DNA of 64,000 nt from Sphaerobacter thermophilus DSM 20745 (GCF_000024985.1 NC_013523.1:1364001-1428000); one strand, 5' to 3'. Numbered from the stretch's first letter, positions 8,225-16,681 are shown. The notes: generated by a model not told the origin, from the letters alone. Made by a program: numbers and translations.

Positions 8225-9952
8225 TCAATCGCCCGCGGCCGTCGCCGCCGGCGCACCACTCTCCACCGGGCAGACGCCCGCGGGACACCGGTGTTCCTCG
8301 ATATGCGCCGCGAAATCCTCCGGGAACGCGCGGATCATCCCCAGCGTGGGCATCGGCGCGACCTGACCCAGGCCGCACAGCGAGAGGTCGATGATGGGGC
8401 GGCTGGTTTCCTCGATGAGAGCGAGGTCCCCCTGCCGTGCCTGACCCAGGCGGATGCGTTCGATGATCTCCACCAGCGCCGGGTTGCCGAGCCGACAGGG
8501 CACGCACTTGGCACACGACTCGTAGCGGTTGAACTCCTGGAGGTAGCGGGCGAAGTCGACCGCACACACCGACTGGTCGAAGACGACGAACCCACCCGAG
8601 CCGAGCATCCCGCCCAGCGGCGTGAGCGAGTCGAAGTCGACCGGGACGTCGAGCTGGTCCTCACGCAGCGGCCCGGCCGAGACCCCACCGGTCTGGACGC
8701 CCTTGAAGACGTACCCCTCCCGCATGCCACCGAAGAGCCCGAAGATCACCTCGCGCATCGGCATGCCCATCTCGATTTCGACCACGCCGATGCGCTGCAC
8801 CGGACCCTGCATCGTGATGAGCTTCGTGCCGGTGCTCTTCTCCGTGCCCATCGCGGCGTACCAGGCGCCGCCATTCCGGATGATGCCGGGGATGTTGGCG
8901 AAGGTCTCGGTGTTGTTCAGCACCGTCGGGCGCTTCCACACGCCCTCTTCGACGGAGCGCGGCGGCTTGGTCCGCGGCTGGCCCCGCTGGCCCATGACCG
9001 AGTACATCAGCGCCGAACCTTCGCCGCAGATGTACGCGCCGCCACCGGTGCGGACCCGGATGTGGCAGCTCACCCCGCTGCCGAGCACGTTGTCGCCGAG
9101 CAGGCCGAGCTCGTAGGCCTGATCCACGGCCTTGCGGAAGCGCTCGATCGCCAGCTTGTGCTCGCCCCCCACGTAGTTGTAGCCGTGGGGCGTTTCGAGC
9201 GCGTAGCAACCGATCATGATCCCTTCCAGGACCAGATGCGGGTTGCTCTCGATCAGCCGCCGATCCTTGAAGACGTTGGGCTCCCCCTCGTGGCTGTTGG
9301 CGATGACGTACTTTGGCCACGCCTGGGTGCGCCGGCCGCTCTCCCACTTGATGCCGGCCGGGAAGCCCGCGCCACCGCGACCACGCACGTTGGAGATCTT
9401 GACCTCGTTGACGACCTCCTCCGGCGTCATGTCGAAGATCGCCTTGATCCACGCCTGGTAGCCGCCGCGGGCGATGTAGTCTTCGATCGACTCAGGGTCG
9501 ATGATCCCCCAGTCGGCCATCAGGACGCGGCGCTGCCCGGCAAGGAACGGATGCTGGTTCAGCGGTGGGACGCCTTCGAACGGCTGGTCGGCGCGGACGC
9601 CGAGCGCCCACTCGGCCTTGACGACCCCGCGCTTCATGGCATCGACCAGCTCCGGCACCTTGTCGGTCGTGATCTTCTGGTAGATGACCGGCGGCGCGCC
9701 CGGTGCCTTCACCTCAACGTAGGGCTCGGCCCAGCACCAGCCGGCGCAGCCAACCCGCCGTACCTCGGCCGCGATTCCCGCCTGCTCCAGCGCGAGCCGG
9801 AGGTGATCCATCGTCTGGCGGGCACCCTTGGCAATGCTGCACTCGCTAATGCCCACGCTCACGACCCAGCGGTCGCCCGCGGTGCGCTCCGCCCAGCGCC
9901 GTTCGGCCTCCGCTGCGTACTGCTCGAATGCCGCCCGGTCAGTCAGTCTCAT
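8225..9952 (-). CDS. nuoF: NuoF-like NADH-binding flavoprotein subunit
   Basis: A 575-residue protein of the NuoF/HoxF/HydB type, which passes electrons between NAD(H), FMN and iron-sulphur clusters. An N-terminal thioredoxin-like domain (about 28-115) keeps C38, C69 and C73. The fourth expected ligand, five residues before C38, is V33. The FMN loop GRGGAGFPAGIKW is at 191-203 and the NADH loop GGGAYICGEGSAL follows. C480, C483, C486 and C526 match the single [4Fe-4S] site. The protein ends soon after RCPAGVCPV, without the extra two-cluster ferredoxin domain of HydB. It overlaps nuoE by 14 bases. No other complex I, formate dehydrogenase or hydrogenase gene is adjacent, so its partner is unknown. 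Confidence 0.88.
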   Translation of the reverse strand: MRLTDRAAFEQYAAEAERRWAERTAGDRWVVSVGISECSIAKGARQTMDHLRLALEQAGIAAEVRRVGCAGWCWAEPYVEVKAPGAPPVIYQKITTDKVPELVDAMKRGVVKAEWALGVRADQPFEGVPPLNQHPFLAGQRRVLMADWGIIDPESIEDYIARGGYQAWIKAIFDMTPEEVVNEVKISNVRGRGGAGFPAGIKWESGRRTQAWPKYVIANSHEGEPNVFKDRRLIESNPHLVLEGIMIGCYALETPHGYNYVGGEHKLAIERFRKAVDQAYELGLLGDNVLGSGVSCHIRVRTGGGAYICGEGSALMYSVMGQRGQPRTKPPRSVEEGVWKRPTVLNNTETFANIPGIIRNGGAWYAAMGTEKSTGTKLITMQGPVQRIGVVEIEMGMPMREVIFGLFGGMREGYVFKGVQTGGVSAGPLREDQLDVPVDFDSLTPLGGMLGSGGFVVFDQSVCAVDFARYLQEFNRYESCAKCVPCRLGNPALVEIIERIRLGQARQGDLALIEETSRPIIDLSLCGLGQVAPMPTLGMIRAFPEDFAAHIEEHRCPAGVCPVESGAPAATAAGD

Positions 9953-10481
9953 TGCGCTCCTCCAGGGGCTCGCCGCGCTTCAAAGCTTCCAGTGTTTCGC
10001 GCAGGCGATCAGGCGTGAGGCGCCCGCAGTAGGTGTGGTGGTCGACCTGGATGACCGGCGCGAGGTCGCAAACACCGAGGCAGCCGTTGACCACCTGCAG
10101 CGTCAACTCGCCGTCGCGCGTCACTTCACCGTTGGTGATGCCGTACTCATCTCGCAGCGTGGCGATCAGGCGCTGGGAGCCCATCACATAGCAGGCCGTC
10201 CCGTGGCACAGGAGCAGGAAATGCTTCCCTGGCGGCTCGGTCCGGAAGTCGGCGTAGAAGGTGAGAAGGGAATAGACGCGGTTGACACTGACGCCCAGGT
10301 GGTCGGCAATGACCTGCGCCGCGGGCTGGGGCACCCAGCCGTACAGGTTCTGGGCCTCCTGACAGGCCCCCAGGATTAGTTCTTCGGCATCCTGATGCGT
10401 GTCGTAGCGGAAGTCGCGCTCGAGAATCCGCTTCAGCGGTTCGAGGTCCAGCTCGCCGTCCGTGTGTGTCGCGTGGGCCAA
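9939..10481 (-). CDS. nuoE: NuoE-like thioredoxin-fold [2Fe-2S] subunit
   Basis: A 180-residue protein with the NuoE helical N terminus (LYGWVPQPAAQVIADHLGVS) and a thioredoxin-like [2Fe-2S] domain with ligands C92-x4-C97 and C134-x3-C138, the normal spacing. It should dock onto the NuoF-like subunit encoded immediately downstream with a 14-base overlap. A near-consensus promoter lies about 60 bases upstream, so the two genes form a two-gene operon. It could equally be named HoxE or the gamma subunit of an NAD-dependent formate dehydrogenase. Confidence 0.88.
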   Translation of the reverse strand: MAHATHTDGELDLEPLKRILERDFRYDTHQDAEELILGACQEAQNLYGWVPQPAAQVIADHLGVSVNRVYSLLTFYADFRTEPPGKHFLLLCHGTACYVMGSQRLIATLRDEYGITNGEVTRDGELTLQVVNGCLGVCDLAPVIQVDHHTYCGRLTPDRLRETLEALKRGEPLEERNETD

Positions 10482-10539
10482 CTCGCCGTCCTCTCAAGCC
10501 TCCGTCCACGTGGGCGGAGAGCGCACAATCCCTCCGGCG

Positions 10540-10568
10540 AGTATAACAACGGCGTTTGGGCCGTACAA
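10540..10568 (-). promoter_or_regulatory. Promoter of the nuoEF operon
   Basis: On the minus strand TTGTAC (10563-10568), a 17-base spacer and TATACT (10540-10545) form a near-consensus sigma-A promoter. It would start transcription near 10533, about 50 bases before the nuoE ATG at 10481. Confidence 0.65.
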
Positions 10569-10654
10569 CGCTTGCCAACCGGGCAACTGTCCCTCGTGGC
10601 TGTTAGACTTGAGCCAGTCTGACCGAGCGCCATGGACAGGGACGCAGCAACGCG

Positions 10655-11092
10655 ATGTGGTGGTGGGATCAGCTCATCGAAAACCGGGTCGAGGAAGCCA
10701 GGGAGAAGGGGCTCTTTGAGAACCTGCGCGGGCAGGGCAGGCCGCTGAAACTCGAACCCGGCTCTGGGCCGGAATGGCTGGCCAACCATCTGCTCCGCGA
10801 AAACGACATGCTCCCCGACTGGCTCCAACTGCGCAAGGAGATCCATGAGGAGCGGCCGCGGGTCATCGCGGCTCTGCAGGAGTACGACGAGCAGGCGACT
10901 GTCCTCGACCCACGCCGGCCACGTGACCGCGCGATCCTCGACCGGCTAGAGCAGCGCTACGTCCAAGCCGCGCGGGAGATCAACCGCAAGATCGACGAGC
11001 ACAACCTGCGCTGCCCCTCGATTCACCACGAACTCGTTCGCTTCCCGGAGGACGCGATAGCCCGTCGCCGGCGACGGGCGAATGCTCACTGA
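10655..11092 (+). CDS. DUF1992 protein (DnaJ-homologue C28-like domain)
   Basis: A 145-residue protein with the DUF1992 signature: a short N-terminal helix (DQLIENRVEEAREKGLFENL) followed by GQGRPLKLEP and NHLLRENDMLPDWLQLRKEI. It is found alone in bacteria (E. coli YhdN type) and attached to DNAJC28 in animals; its biochemical role is unknown. The C terminus is a charged coiled-coil-like helix ending in a basic tail (RRRRRANAH). It overlaps the convergent anti-sigma gene by 7 bases, so the two transcripts would be antisense to each other at their ends. Confidence 0.82.
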   Translation: MWWWDQLIENRVEEAREKGLFENLRGQGRPLKLEPGSGPEWLANHLLRENDMLPDWLQLRKEIHEERPRVIAALQEYDEQATVLDPRRPRDRAILDRLEQRYVQAAREINRKIDEHNLRCPSIHHELVRFPEDAIARRRRRANAH

Positions 11093-11325
11093 TCGCACAT
11101 GCGCCGGACCTTCTCGACCAGCGACGGAGGCGCGCTGAGTTGCCGCGCGCACTTGCCGACGCGCCGGAGCACGTTCTGCTCGAACGTGAACCGCTCGCGG
11201 CACGGCGGGCAGGCGTCGAGGTGCGCGCGAACCTCCGCCAGCTCCGCCTCGCTCAACTCGCGGTCAAGGTAGTGATACAGCCGTTCCATGACCTCATCGC
11301 AGTCGAGCATCGCACGCATCTCCAT
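11086..11325 (-). CDS. Zinc-finger anti-sigma factor (zf-HC2, RsrA-like)
   Basis: A 79-residue protein with the zinc anti-sigma motif H35-x3-C39-x2-C42 (HLDACPPC) and an N-terminal C9, the pattern of the ZAS family typified by redox-sensing RsrA. It would bind and silence the ECF sigma factor encoded just upstream, and might release it on thiol oxidation; the redox part is inference. Its start overlaps the sigma gene's 3' end by 32 bases, so translation is probably coupled and the two proteins kept in proportion. It has no membrane segment, so it senses a cytoplasmic signal. Confidence 0.85.
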   Translation of the reverse strand: MEMRAMLDCDEVMERLYHYLDRELSEAELAEVRAHLDACPPCRERFTFEQNVLRRVGKCARQLSAPPSLVEKVRRMCDQ

Positions 11326-11908
11326 CGGAACCGACGGAACACGCAGCCGCCGTGCATGCCTTCAGGATGGCACCTTGCAGGCGTCGCCGAGCTCGATGCA
11401 GGCGGGACATCACCGTGCCGACCGGCGTACTCATAATGTCGGCGATCTCCCGGTAGGAAAAACCCTCCACATCGGCCAGGAGCACGACCTGGCGGAACTC
11501 GTCGGGCAGCGACTCCAGCGCCGCGATGACCGCCTCGTCCGGGATGTTCGCCAGGACTTCGTCCTCCGGGCGTGTGCTGGCAGGCTGAATGCCGGAGTCG
11601 ATCAGGTGTGAGTACAGGTAGTAGTCCTCAACGTTGTCCAGCGATGTGCTCCTCGGCCGTCGCGAACGCTTCCGGTAGTCGTTGATGAACGCGTTCGTCA
11701 GGATCTTGAACAACCAGGCCCGCAGGTTCGTTCCCGGCCGGAACTGGTGGAGCGACCGGAACGCCCGCAGGTATGTCTCCTGGACGAGATCCTCAGCGTC
11801 CATGGCGTTCCCGGTCATGCGGTAGGCGGTGCGATACAAAGCATCGATGTGGCTAAGCGCCTCTTCCTGGAGCTTAGCACGGGGGATTTCAGACTGCTCC
11901 TGATTCAC
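11294..11908 (-). CDS. ECF-type RNA polymerase sigma factor (SigR-like)
   Basis: A 204-residue sigma-70 family protein of the ECF class. Region 2 runs from about 20 to 90 ([20 protein letters not shown], then [20 protein letters not shown]). Region 4 follows from about 125 ([20 protein letters not shown], then [20 protein letters not shown]). The inter-region linker contains EDYYLYSHL, seen in SigR/SigH-like factors paired with ZAS anti-sigmas. The final 20 residues contain three cysteines (KACTAAACS, then DGDAC), which is unusual for a sigma factor, but that stretch overlaps the anti-sigma gene and may just reflect the coding overlap. The target regulon cannot be read from this window. Confidence 0.88.
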   Translation of the reverse strand: MNQEQSEIPRAKLQEEALSHIDALYRTAYRMTGNAMDAEDLVQETYLRAFRSLHQFRPGTNLRAWLFKILTNAFINDYRKRSRRPRSTSLDNVEDYYLYSHLIDSGIQPASTRPEDEVLANIPDEAVIAALESLPDEFRQVVLLADVEGFSYREIADIMSTPVGTVMSRLHRARRRLQGAILKACTAAACSVGSDGDACDARLR

Positions 11909-11934
11909 GGAAACGGCCCATCACCTTCTCTGAT

Positions 11935-11953
11935 CGCTCCCCTACGGGGAGCG
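11935..11953. terminator. Short hairpin upstream of the sigma gene
   Basis: CGCTCCCC pairs with GGGGAGCG (8 perfect bp, 3-base loop) in the 67-base gap between the 124-residue protein gene and the sigma gene. No T-tract follows on either strand. It could be a weak terminator or an mRNA-processing/stability element that separates the two transcripts. Confidence 0.35.
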
Positions 11954-11975
11954 CCGTCGGGGTGGGCGGGGACGG

Positions 11976-12350
11976 TTAGCGCCGGCGTCGCGCGAATAGG
12001 GCGTGAAAATCGCCGTCGAAGGTCTCGAGAAACTCGTGCATGTCGAGCACGTCGTCGACGGTCACCGGCTCGGGCTCGTCCTCAATCTCATCCTCGACCA
12101 GGACATCGTCCGCGTCGAGCCAGTCAATCCCGTCGGTCTCCGCGACGTCGAACCCTGCCTCGCCCACTACGGCCGCCACATACACCTCGGCGTGACATGC
12201 CGTGCAGTGCACGCGCAGCACCCACAGACCATCACGGCGCCCCACGACGTGGAAGTCGTCGAGCGAGTGGGGGTAGTGGCACTGCGAGCATTCTTCTAAC
12301 ACCGACAGGACGATCCGTCGGACCTCAGTGTGGTCTGGCTCTCTACTCAC
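11976..12350 (-). CDS. Hypothetical acidic protein with a zinc-ribbon-like Cys pair
   Basis: A 124-residue protein of no family I recognise. C21-x2-C24 and C49-x2-C52 could hold one zinc ion in a rubredoxin-like knuckle pair (CSQCHYPH, CTACHAEV). The second half is very acidic (WLDADDVLVEDEIEDEPEP) and ends HALFARRRR. The start is a GTG at 12348-12350 with only a weak ribosome site. It lies 12 bases after the bifunctional nuclease gene on the same strand, so it is likely in the lepB-nuclease transcript and just upstream of the ECF sigma gene. Confidence 0.65.
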   Translation of the reverse strand: MSREPDHTEVRRIVLSVLEECSQCHYPHSLDDFHVVGRRDGLWVLRVHCTACHAEVYVAAVVGEAGFDVAETDGIDWLDADDVLVEDEIEDEPEPVTVDDVLDMHEFLETFDGDFHALFARRRR

Positions 12351-12362
12351 TGGTACCGACTC

Positions 12363-12905
12363 TCAGTGGTCTCGTCGCCTGTCGAAATCGTCGAGATCCA
12401 GCGAGTTGATGAACTCGCGGAAGACCGACAGATCGGCTTCCGACACCGTCGACTCGCTGGACCGTTCCTGCGGCGGCACCTCTGGCTCGTCGGTCTCGCC
12501 TTCCGCTTCCAGTTTGACTCCCGCCCGGTCCATCACGGCCTCGTCGACCAGGATCGGCACCTTGGTGCGCACCGCCAATGCGATGGCGTCGCTTGGCCGG
12601 CTGTCGATCTCGAGCATTCGACCGTTCTGCTCGATCATGATCCGTGCGTAGAAGACATCCTGCGAAAGATCAGTCACCTGGATCTCGCGCACGACGCCAC
12701 CCATATCGGTCACGATCCGCTTCAGCAGATCGTACGGGAGGGGACGCGCGGCAGGCACCCCCTGCAACTCCATGGCGATCGCTTCGGCCTCGAACGGACC
12801 GATCCAAATCGGCAGGTGCCGCTCGCCTGCCACTTCCTTGAGGATCACCACCCGGTGTTGCGTCACCAGGCTGACGCGGATGCTCTCAACCACCGTCTCA
12901 ATCAT
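12363..12905 (-). CDS. Bifunctional nuclease family protein (DUF151)
   Basis: A 180-residue protein of the DUF151/bifunctional nuclease domain family. The conserved core reads RVVILKEVAGERHLPIWIGP, then EAEAIAMELQG, and later FYARIMIEQNG and IDSRPSDAIALAVR. The last 40 residues form an acidic tail resembling an UVR-like segment. Plant and some bacterial members degrade RNA and DNA, but most bacterial members are untested. The ATG at 12905 (GAGGAAGG just upstream) is chosen over a start 25 codons earlier because it begins the family homology (MIETVVESIRVSL). Confidence 0.83.
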   Translation of the reverse strand: MIETVVESIRVSLVTQHRVVILKEVAGERHLPIWIGPFEAEAIAMELQGVPAARPLPYDLLKRIVTDMGGVVREIQVTDLSQDVFYARIMIEQNGRMLEIDSRPSDAIALAVRTKVPILVDEAVMDRAGVKLEAEGETDEPEVPPQERSSESTVSEADLSVFREFINSLDLDDFDRRRDH

Positions 12906-13047
12906 GGTGCCGTACCTTCCTCGCGCGCGCGGCCACGCACCTGGACCATCCCCAAGAATGCATCGACACGCGACCATCATCGCGAGAGACGTGCTTCATC
13001 GATTCTACTATCGCCGCCCGACGAACGCTACAGCCGCGCGGCTGTCA

Positions 13048-13752
13048 TCATTGGAACGAATACGCCGGCTGGGGGAGCACCTGCATCTGGCCCGGGGGCC
13101 AGTAGGCGATCCAGGCCTTCCCGATGATCCGATCCATAGACACCTGGCCAAAGACGCGCGAGTCGCTGCTGTTGTTGCGGTTGTCGCCCAGCACGATGAC
13201 GTGGCCAGGCTCCACCACCATCGGCTCCTCGAGCAGACCGCCCCAGAGCGTCGGGGTTTGGAGATACGGCTCTTCAAGCCGCTTGCCATTGATGAAGACC
13301 GCGCCGTCCCTGATCACCACCTCGTCTCCCGGCAGGCCGATGATCCGTTTGATGAACGGTTCGGATCCCCCCAGCGGCGGGTGGAACACGACGACATCGC
13401 CCCGCTGCGGCGGGCGGAACAGGTACCACTCGCGGGTGCCCTCCACCTCGACCCCCGGGATCAAGTTGGCCAGCGCGTTGAGGTCGATGTGGAAGTACTC
13501 CCGCCGGTTGACGATAAGCATCTCCCGATCGTGGAGACTCGGCTCCATGCTGCTGCCGTCCACGCGGTAGTTCAGGACGACACTGCGCACGGCCACGAAG
13601 ATGAGCAGAGCAAGGAGGAGCGTCTCGACGAGCTCCCAGACGAGCGACTTGCGCTTCGCGCCGCTCCGCTCCGGAGGCGGAACCGCTTCCACCTCCTCGT
13701 CGACGGCATCGGGCAGCCGGGAGGCGGAACGGGACGAAACTGGTCTCAGCAC
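13048..13752 (-). CDS. lepB: Signal peptidase I
   Basis: A 234-residue type I leader peptidase (S26). After a cytoplasmic N terminus of about 35 residues there is one membrane helix (LVWELVETLLLALLIFVAV). The catalytic serine is S68 (GSSMEPSL) and the general-base lysine is K135 (FIKRIIGLPGD). Box E is GDNRNNSSDSR. It cleaves signal peptides of exported proteins on the outer face of the membrane. secG and tatA are nearby in the opposite half of this region but in a different transcript. It is followed on the same strand by the bifunctional nuclease gene. Confidence 0.92.
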   Translation of the reverse strand: MLRPVSSRSASRLPDAVDEEVEAVPPPERSGAKRKSLVWELVETLLLALLIFVAVRSVVLNYRVDGSSMEPSLHDREMLIVNRREYFHIDLNALANLIPGVEVEGTREWYLFRPPQRGDVVVFHPPLGGSEPFIKRIIGLPGDEVVIRDGAVFINGKRLEEPYLQTPTLWGGLLEEPMVVEPGHVIVLGDNRNNSSDSRVFGQVSMDRIIGKAWIAYWPPGQMQVLPQPAYSFQ

Positions 13753-13805
13753 TGGTCCTCCGACGTTCGGTCGCTCGCGAGGATGCGACTCGGTCCCTCG
13801 GCAGG

Positions 13806-13811
13806 ATTATA
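13806..13811 (-). promoter_or_regulatory. Candidate -10 element of lepB
   Basis: On the minus strand this is a perfect TATAAT 54 bases upstream of the lepB ATG, in the 220-base gap shared with the divergent kinase gene. The -35 region is poor. The kinase promoter on the other strand was not identified. Confidence 0.4.
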
Positions 13812-13972
13812 CATGTCGCGTTCGCTATCCCCAGCCAGGAAATAGGACTGCAGTACGGGCCAGGGCGCATGCAGCCTTGCGATAATGATGCTACGCAAAC
13901 GCCCCGTCCCCGCGGTCACGACGACGCAGCGGGATCCGCCCACGGGCAGAAGTCGCCGAAAGGGTTGCGGTC

Positions 13973-15889
13973 GTGGCCGAGATCGCTCGCTCGCAGCGCT
14001 ACCGAGATGCCCTCCCTGCCGGAACCATCCTCGAAGGGCGCTACGAGATCCTTCGGGTCTGTGGCCAGGGGGGCATGAGCACGGTCTACGTCGCCCGTGA
14101 CCTCCGCTTCAGCCAGGTTGAGCGGCTCTGCGCCGTTAAAGAGATGTTCACGCGCGAGCCGGACGAACGCACCCGCATGCTCCAGCTTGCCAACTTCGAG
14201 CGCGAGGCGGCCCTGTTGGCGACGCTCAGCCATCCCGCCATCCCGAAGATCTATGACTACTTCACCGTCGGCGGGCTGGTGTACCTGGTGTTGGAGTTCA
14301 TCGAGGGGACCGACCTCGAGCGCATGATCGCCAACAAGAAGGAGCCGGTTCCCGAGGACACCCTGGTCGATTGGACGCTCCAGATTCTCGATGTCCTTGC
14401 CTATCTCCACGAGCAGCAGCCGGAGCCGATCGTCTTCCGCGACCTGAAGCCGTCCAACATCATGCTCCGAAATGACGGAGCCATCACTTTGATCGACTTC
14501 GGCATTGCCCGGACGTTTCAGCCGCTGCAGCGCGGCACGATGATCGGCACCGAGGGGTACGCCCCACCAGAGCAATACCGGGGCATTGCCGAGCCGCGCG
14601 GTGATATCTACGCCCTCGGAGCCACCCTTCACCACCTGGCAACCGGCTCCGATCCGCGGCACGAGCCACCCTTCACGTTCGCTCAACGGCCGCCCCGTGA
14701 ACTGAACCCCGAACTCAGTCCGGAATTCGAGGAGTTGATCCTCCGCGCCGTGGCCTATACGCCGGCGGATCGCTTCCCGTCGGCCGCGGCCATGGCCCAG
14801 GCGGTGATCGAAATCCGCGACCGCCGCGCCCGCGGCGCGGCGACCGATACGACCCCGGTGATCCCCGCCACTGTAGCGTCCACGGAGCAACACGCCGAGA
14901 CGTCGCGCCCCGGCACGGAGCGCACCGCGGCGGAGCGGATCGTCTGGACGGTGCAGACAGGCGACGAGGTGCGCGGCACCGCGGCCGTAGCCGGCAGCAC
15001 TGCCTACATTGGCTCGTACGACCAGCACCTGTACGCGGTCAATCCCCAGGACGGAGGGATCCTCTGGCGATTCCGCGCTAACCGTGGCATCGTCGCCCGC
15101 CCGCTGGTCCATGGCGACCTCGTGGTCGTGGGGGCTGAGGACCACACCGTCTACGCCCTGCGCGCCGTTTCCGGGCGCCTCATCTGGTCCTTCCGCACCG
15201 CCATGCCGGTACGCTCGTCGGCCGCCGCCTACGGCGACGCGATCGTCGTCGGCTCGGACGACGGGTACTGCTACTGCCTGGACCTCGAGCAGGGCAACCT
15301 CCTCTGGCGGCAGCGCACCTGGGGGCCGGTGCGCTCCTCCCCGCTCGTCGTTGAGGACCGCGTCATCGTCGGCTCCGATGACGGGTCGCTCTACTGCTAT
15401 TCGGCTACGGACGGCCACCTGCGCTGGCGAACCCAGCTGGGCCGACCGGTGCTCTCGTCGCCGGCTGCGGGTGGCAACATCGTGGTGGTTGGCTGCACCG
15501 ATGGCGCCATCTACGCGGTCGACATCGACAACGGGGCGCGGCGCTGGGCCTTCCAGACATCGCGGCCGATCATCGCCTCCCCGCGCATCGTGGGCGACCT
15601 CGTCGTGATCGGATCGACCGATGGGACACTCTACGCCCTGGAGCGCCGTGACGGCAGTCTGCTCTGGTCCCAGCAGATCGCGAACCAGATTACGTCAAGC
15701 GCCGCCATCGACGGCGCTCGGTGTTACGTCGGCACCGTGGACGGCTACGTCGTCTGCCTGCAACTGGACGACGGGCAGACGCTCTGGACACAGCGGCTGG
15801 GCGGCGCGATCGCATCGACCCCCGCCGTCACACGCGGAATGGTCATCATCGGCTGCCTGGACGGCCGCATTTATGGCCTGCGGGCCTGA
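13973..15889 (+). CDS. Ser/Thr protein kinase with C-terminal PQQ-type beta-propeller
   Basis: A 638-residue protein starting at GTG 13973. Residues 20-285 are a Hanks-type kinase with glycine loop GQGGMSTVY (31-39), lysine K56 (CAVKEM), catalytic loop FRDLKPSN with D157, and DFG with D175. The usual HRD histidine is F155. A linker of about 35 residues follows. From about 320 to the end, eight propeller blades repeat a pattern such as VVVGSDDG...LYA...DG...LW about every 40 residues, as in PQQ-binding-like or BamB-like folds. No membrane helix is seen, so the propeller is cytoplasmic, unlike the extracytoplasmic sensors of PknB/PknD. It may bind a ligand or partner that controls kinase activity; that is inference. 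Confidence 0.9.
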   Translation: MAEIARSQRYRDALPAGTILEGRYEILRVCGQGGMSTVYVARDLRFSQVERLCAVKEMFTREPDERTRMLQLANFEREAALLATLSHPAIPKIYDYFTVGGLVYLVLEFIEGTDLERMIANKKEPVPEDTLVDWTLQILDVLAYLHEQQPEPIVFRDLKPSNIMLRNDGAITLIDFGIARTFQPLQRGTMIGTEGYAPPEQYRGIAEPRGDIYALGATLHHLATGSDPRHEPPFTFAQRPPRELNPELSPEFEELILRAVAYTPADRFPSAAAMAQAVIEIRDRRARGAATDTTPVIPATVASTEQHAETSRPGTERTAAERIVWTVQTGDEVRGTAAVAGSTAYIGSYDQHLYAVNPQDGGILWRFRANRGIVARPLVHGDLVVVGAEDHTVYALRAVSGRLIWSFRTAMPVRSSAAAYGDAIVVGSDDGYCYCLDLEQGNLLWRQRTWGPVRSSPLVVEDRVIVGSDDGSLYCYSATDGHLRWRTQLGRPVLSSPAAGGNIVVVGCTDGAIYAVDIDNGARRWAFQTSRPIIASPRIVGDLVVIGSTDGTLYALERRDGSLLWSQQIANQITSSAAIDGARCYVGTVDGYVVCLQLDDGQTLWTQRLGGAIASTPAVTRGMVIIGCLDGRIYGLRA

Positions 15890-15919
15890 GGAGCCATCAG
15901 GAAGAACAGCGAGGTCAGG

Positions 15920-16186
15920 ATGTCGATCAGGGTTGTCGTCCACCTGCACAACGAAGAGCCATTCGTCGCCGAGATGGAGGAGATGCCGGACCCGAAGGAC
16001 AACTTCGTCGTGCTGCGCAACCCGCGCAGTCGCGACGGCCGGTCCCTGACCTTCGTCACCGACGGCGCGACCGCGTTCCTCTACCCCTGGACGCGGATCA
16101 CGTTCATTGAGATCATCGACGGCGCAGGCAGCCAGGAGAGCATCGTGGGGTTCTTCCGCGAGGACTCCCGCGCGAACCGCCCTTAA
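15920..16186 (+). CDS. Hypothetical 88-residue protein downstream of the kinase
   Basis: Starts MSIRVVVHLHNEEPFVAEME and is predicted to be mostly beta-strand. It contains FVVLRNPRSRDGRSLTFV and ends IVGFFREDSRANRP, with no cysteine or membrane segment. I recognise no family. It begins 30 bases after the kinase stop, so it is probably co-transcribed and could be a substrate or regulator of the kinase, or unrelated. The start ATG has GAGGTCAG upstream. Confidence 0.65.
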   Translation: MSIRVVVHLHNEEPFVAEMEEMPDPKDNFVVLRNPRSRDGRSLTFVTDGATAFLYPWTRITFIEIIDGAGSQESIVGFFREDSRANRP

Positions 16187-16299
16187 CTCCGTCGACCGGT
16201 GACATCCGGGTTCGTCGCACCCTGAGCGGGCTAGGGATCACCCGGGAGCAGCCTTCCCATTATGCCTGTGATCCTTGAGACGGGACCGAGGAAGCACAA

Positions 16300-16319
16300 T
16301 CCCGGGACGGAGCCCGGGA
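16300..16319. terminator. Hairpin between convergent transcripts
   Basis: TCCCGGG (16300-16306) pairs with CCCGGGA (16313-16319) around a 6-base loop, midway between the hypothetical gene and tatA, which converge. No U-tract is seen; its position suggests bidirectional termination. Confidence 0.45.
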
Positions 16320-16352
16320 CTGTCGTCGCATCCCTGCTGTGTGAAGCTGATC

Positions 16353-16559
16353 CTACGAAAGATCCTTCGGAGCCGGCTCGCGCGCAGCGGTCTCCGTCGT
16401 AGTCTCGTCGTGCTCTTCGGATTCGTCGCGAGTTGCCTGGCGGAATTCCTTGATCCCACGACCGAGCGCCCCACCGATCTCCGGGAGCTTACCCGCTCCG
16501 AAGATGATGATGACGATCAGCAAGATCAGTAGCAGTTCTTGCCAGCCTAGTGACGGCAT
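16353..16559 (-). CDS. tatA: Sec-independent protein translocase TatA
   Basis: A 68-residue TatA/E protein: one N-terminal membrane helix ([20 protein letters not shown]) with the conserved FGxxKLPE junction, then an amphipathic helix ([19 protein letters not shown]) and an acidic tail. It forms the pore of the twin-arginine translocase for folded proteins; tatC is not in the window. GGAGGG precedes the ATG. It lies 122 bases past the stop of the substrate-binding protein gene (16682 on this strand). Length is normal. Confidence 0.9.
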   Translation of the reverse strand: MPSLGWQELLLILLIVIIIFGAGKLPEIGGALGRGIKEFRQATRDESEEHDETTTETAAREPAPKDLS

Positions 16560-16681
16560 GTTGAGGTCCCTCCATTCGCGCTCCCGGCCTCGCTCTCCGG
16601 CGCCGGGATTATACCGCAGGCCGCCATATGCAAACCAATCGGATCTTGGCGATTCGCTGCCTCGCTCCGGCTTCCCCCCTC

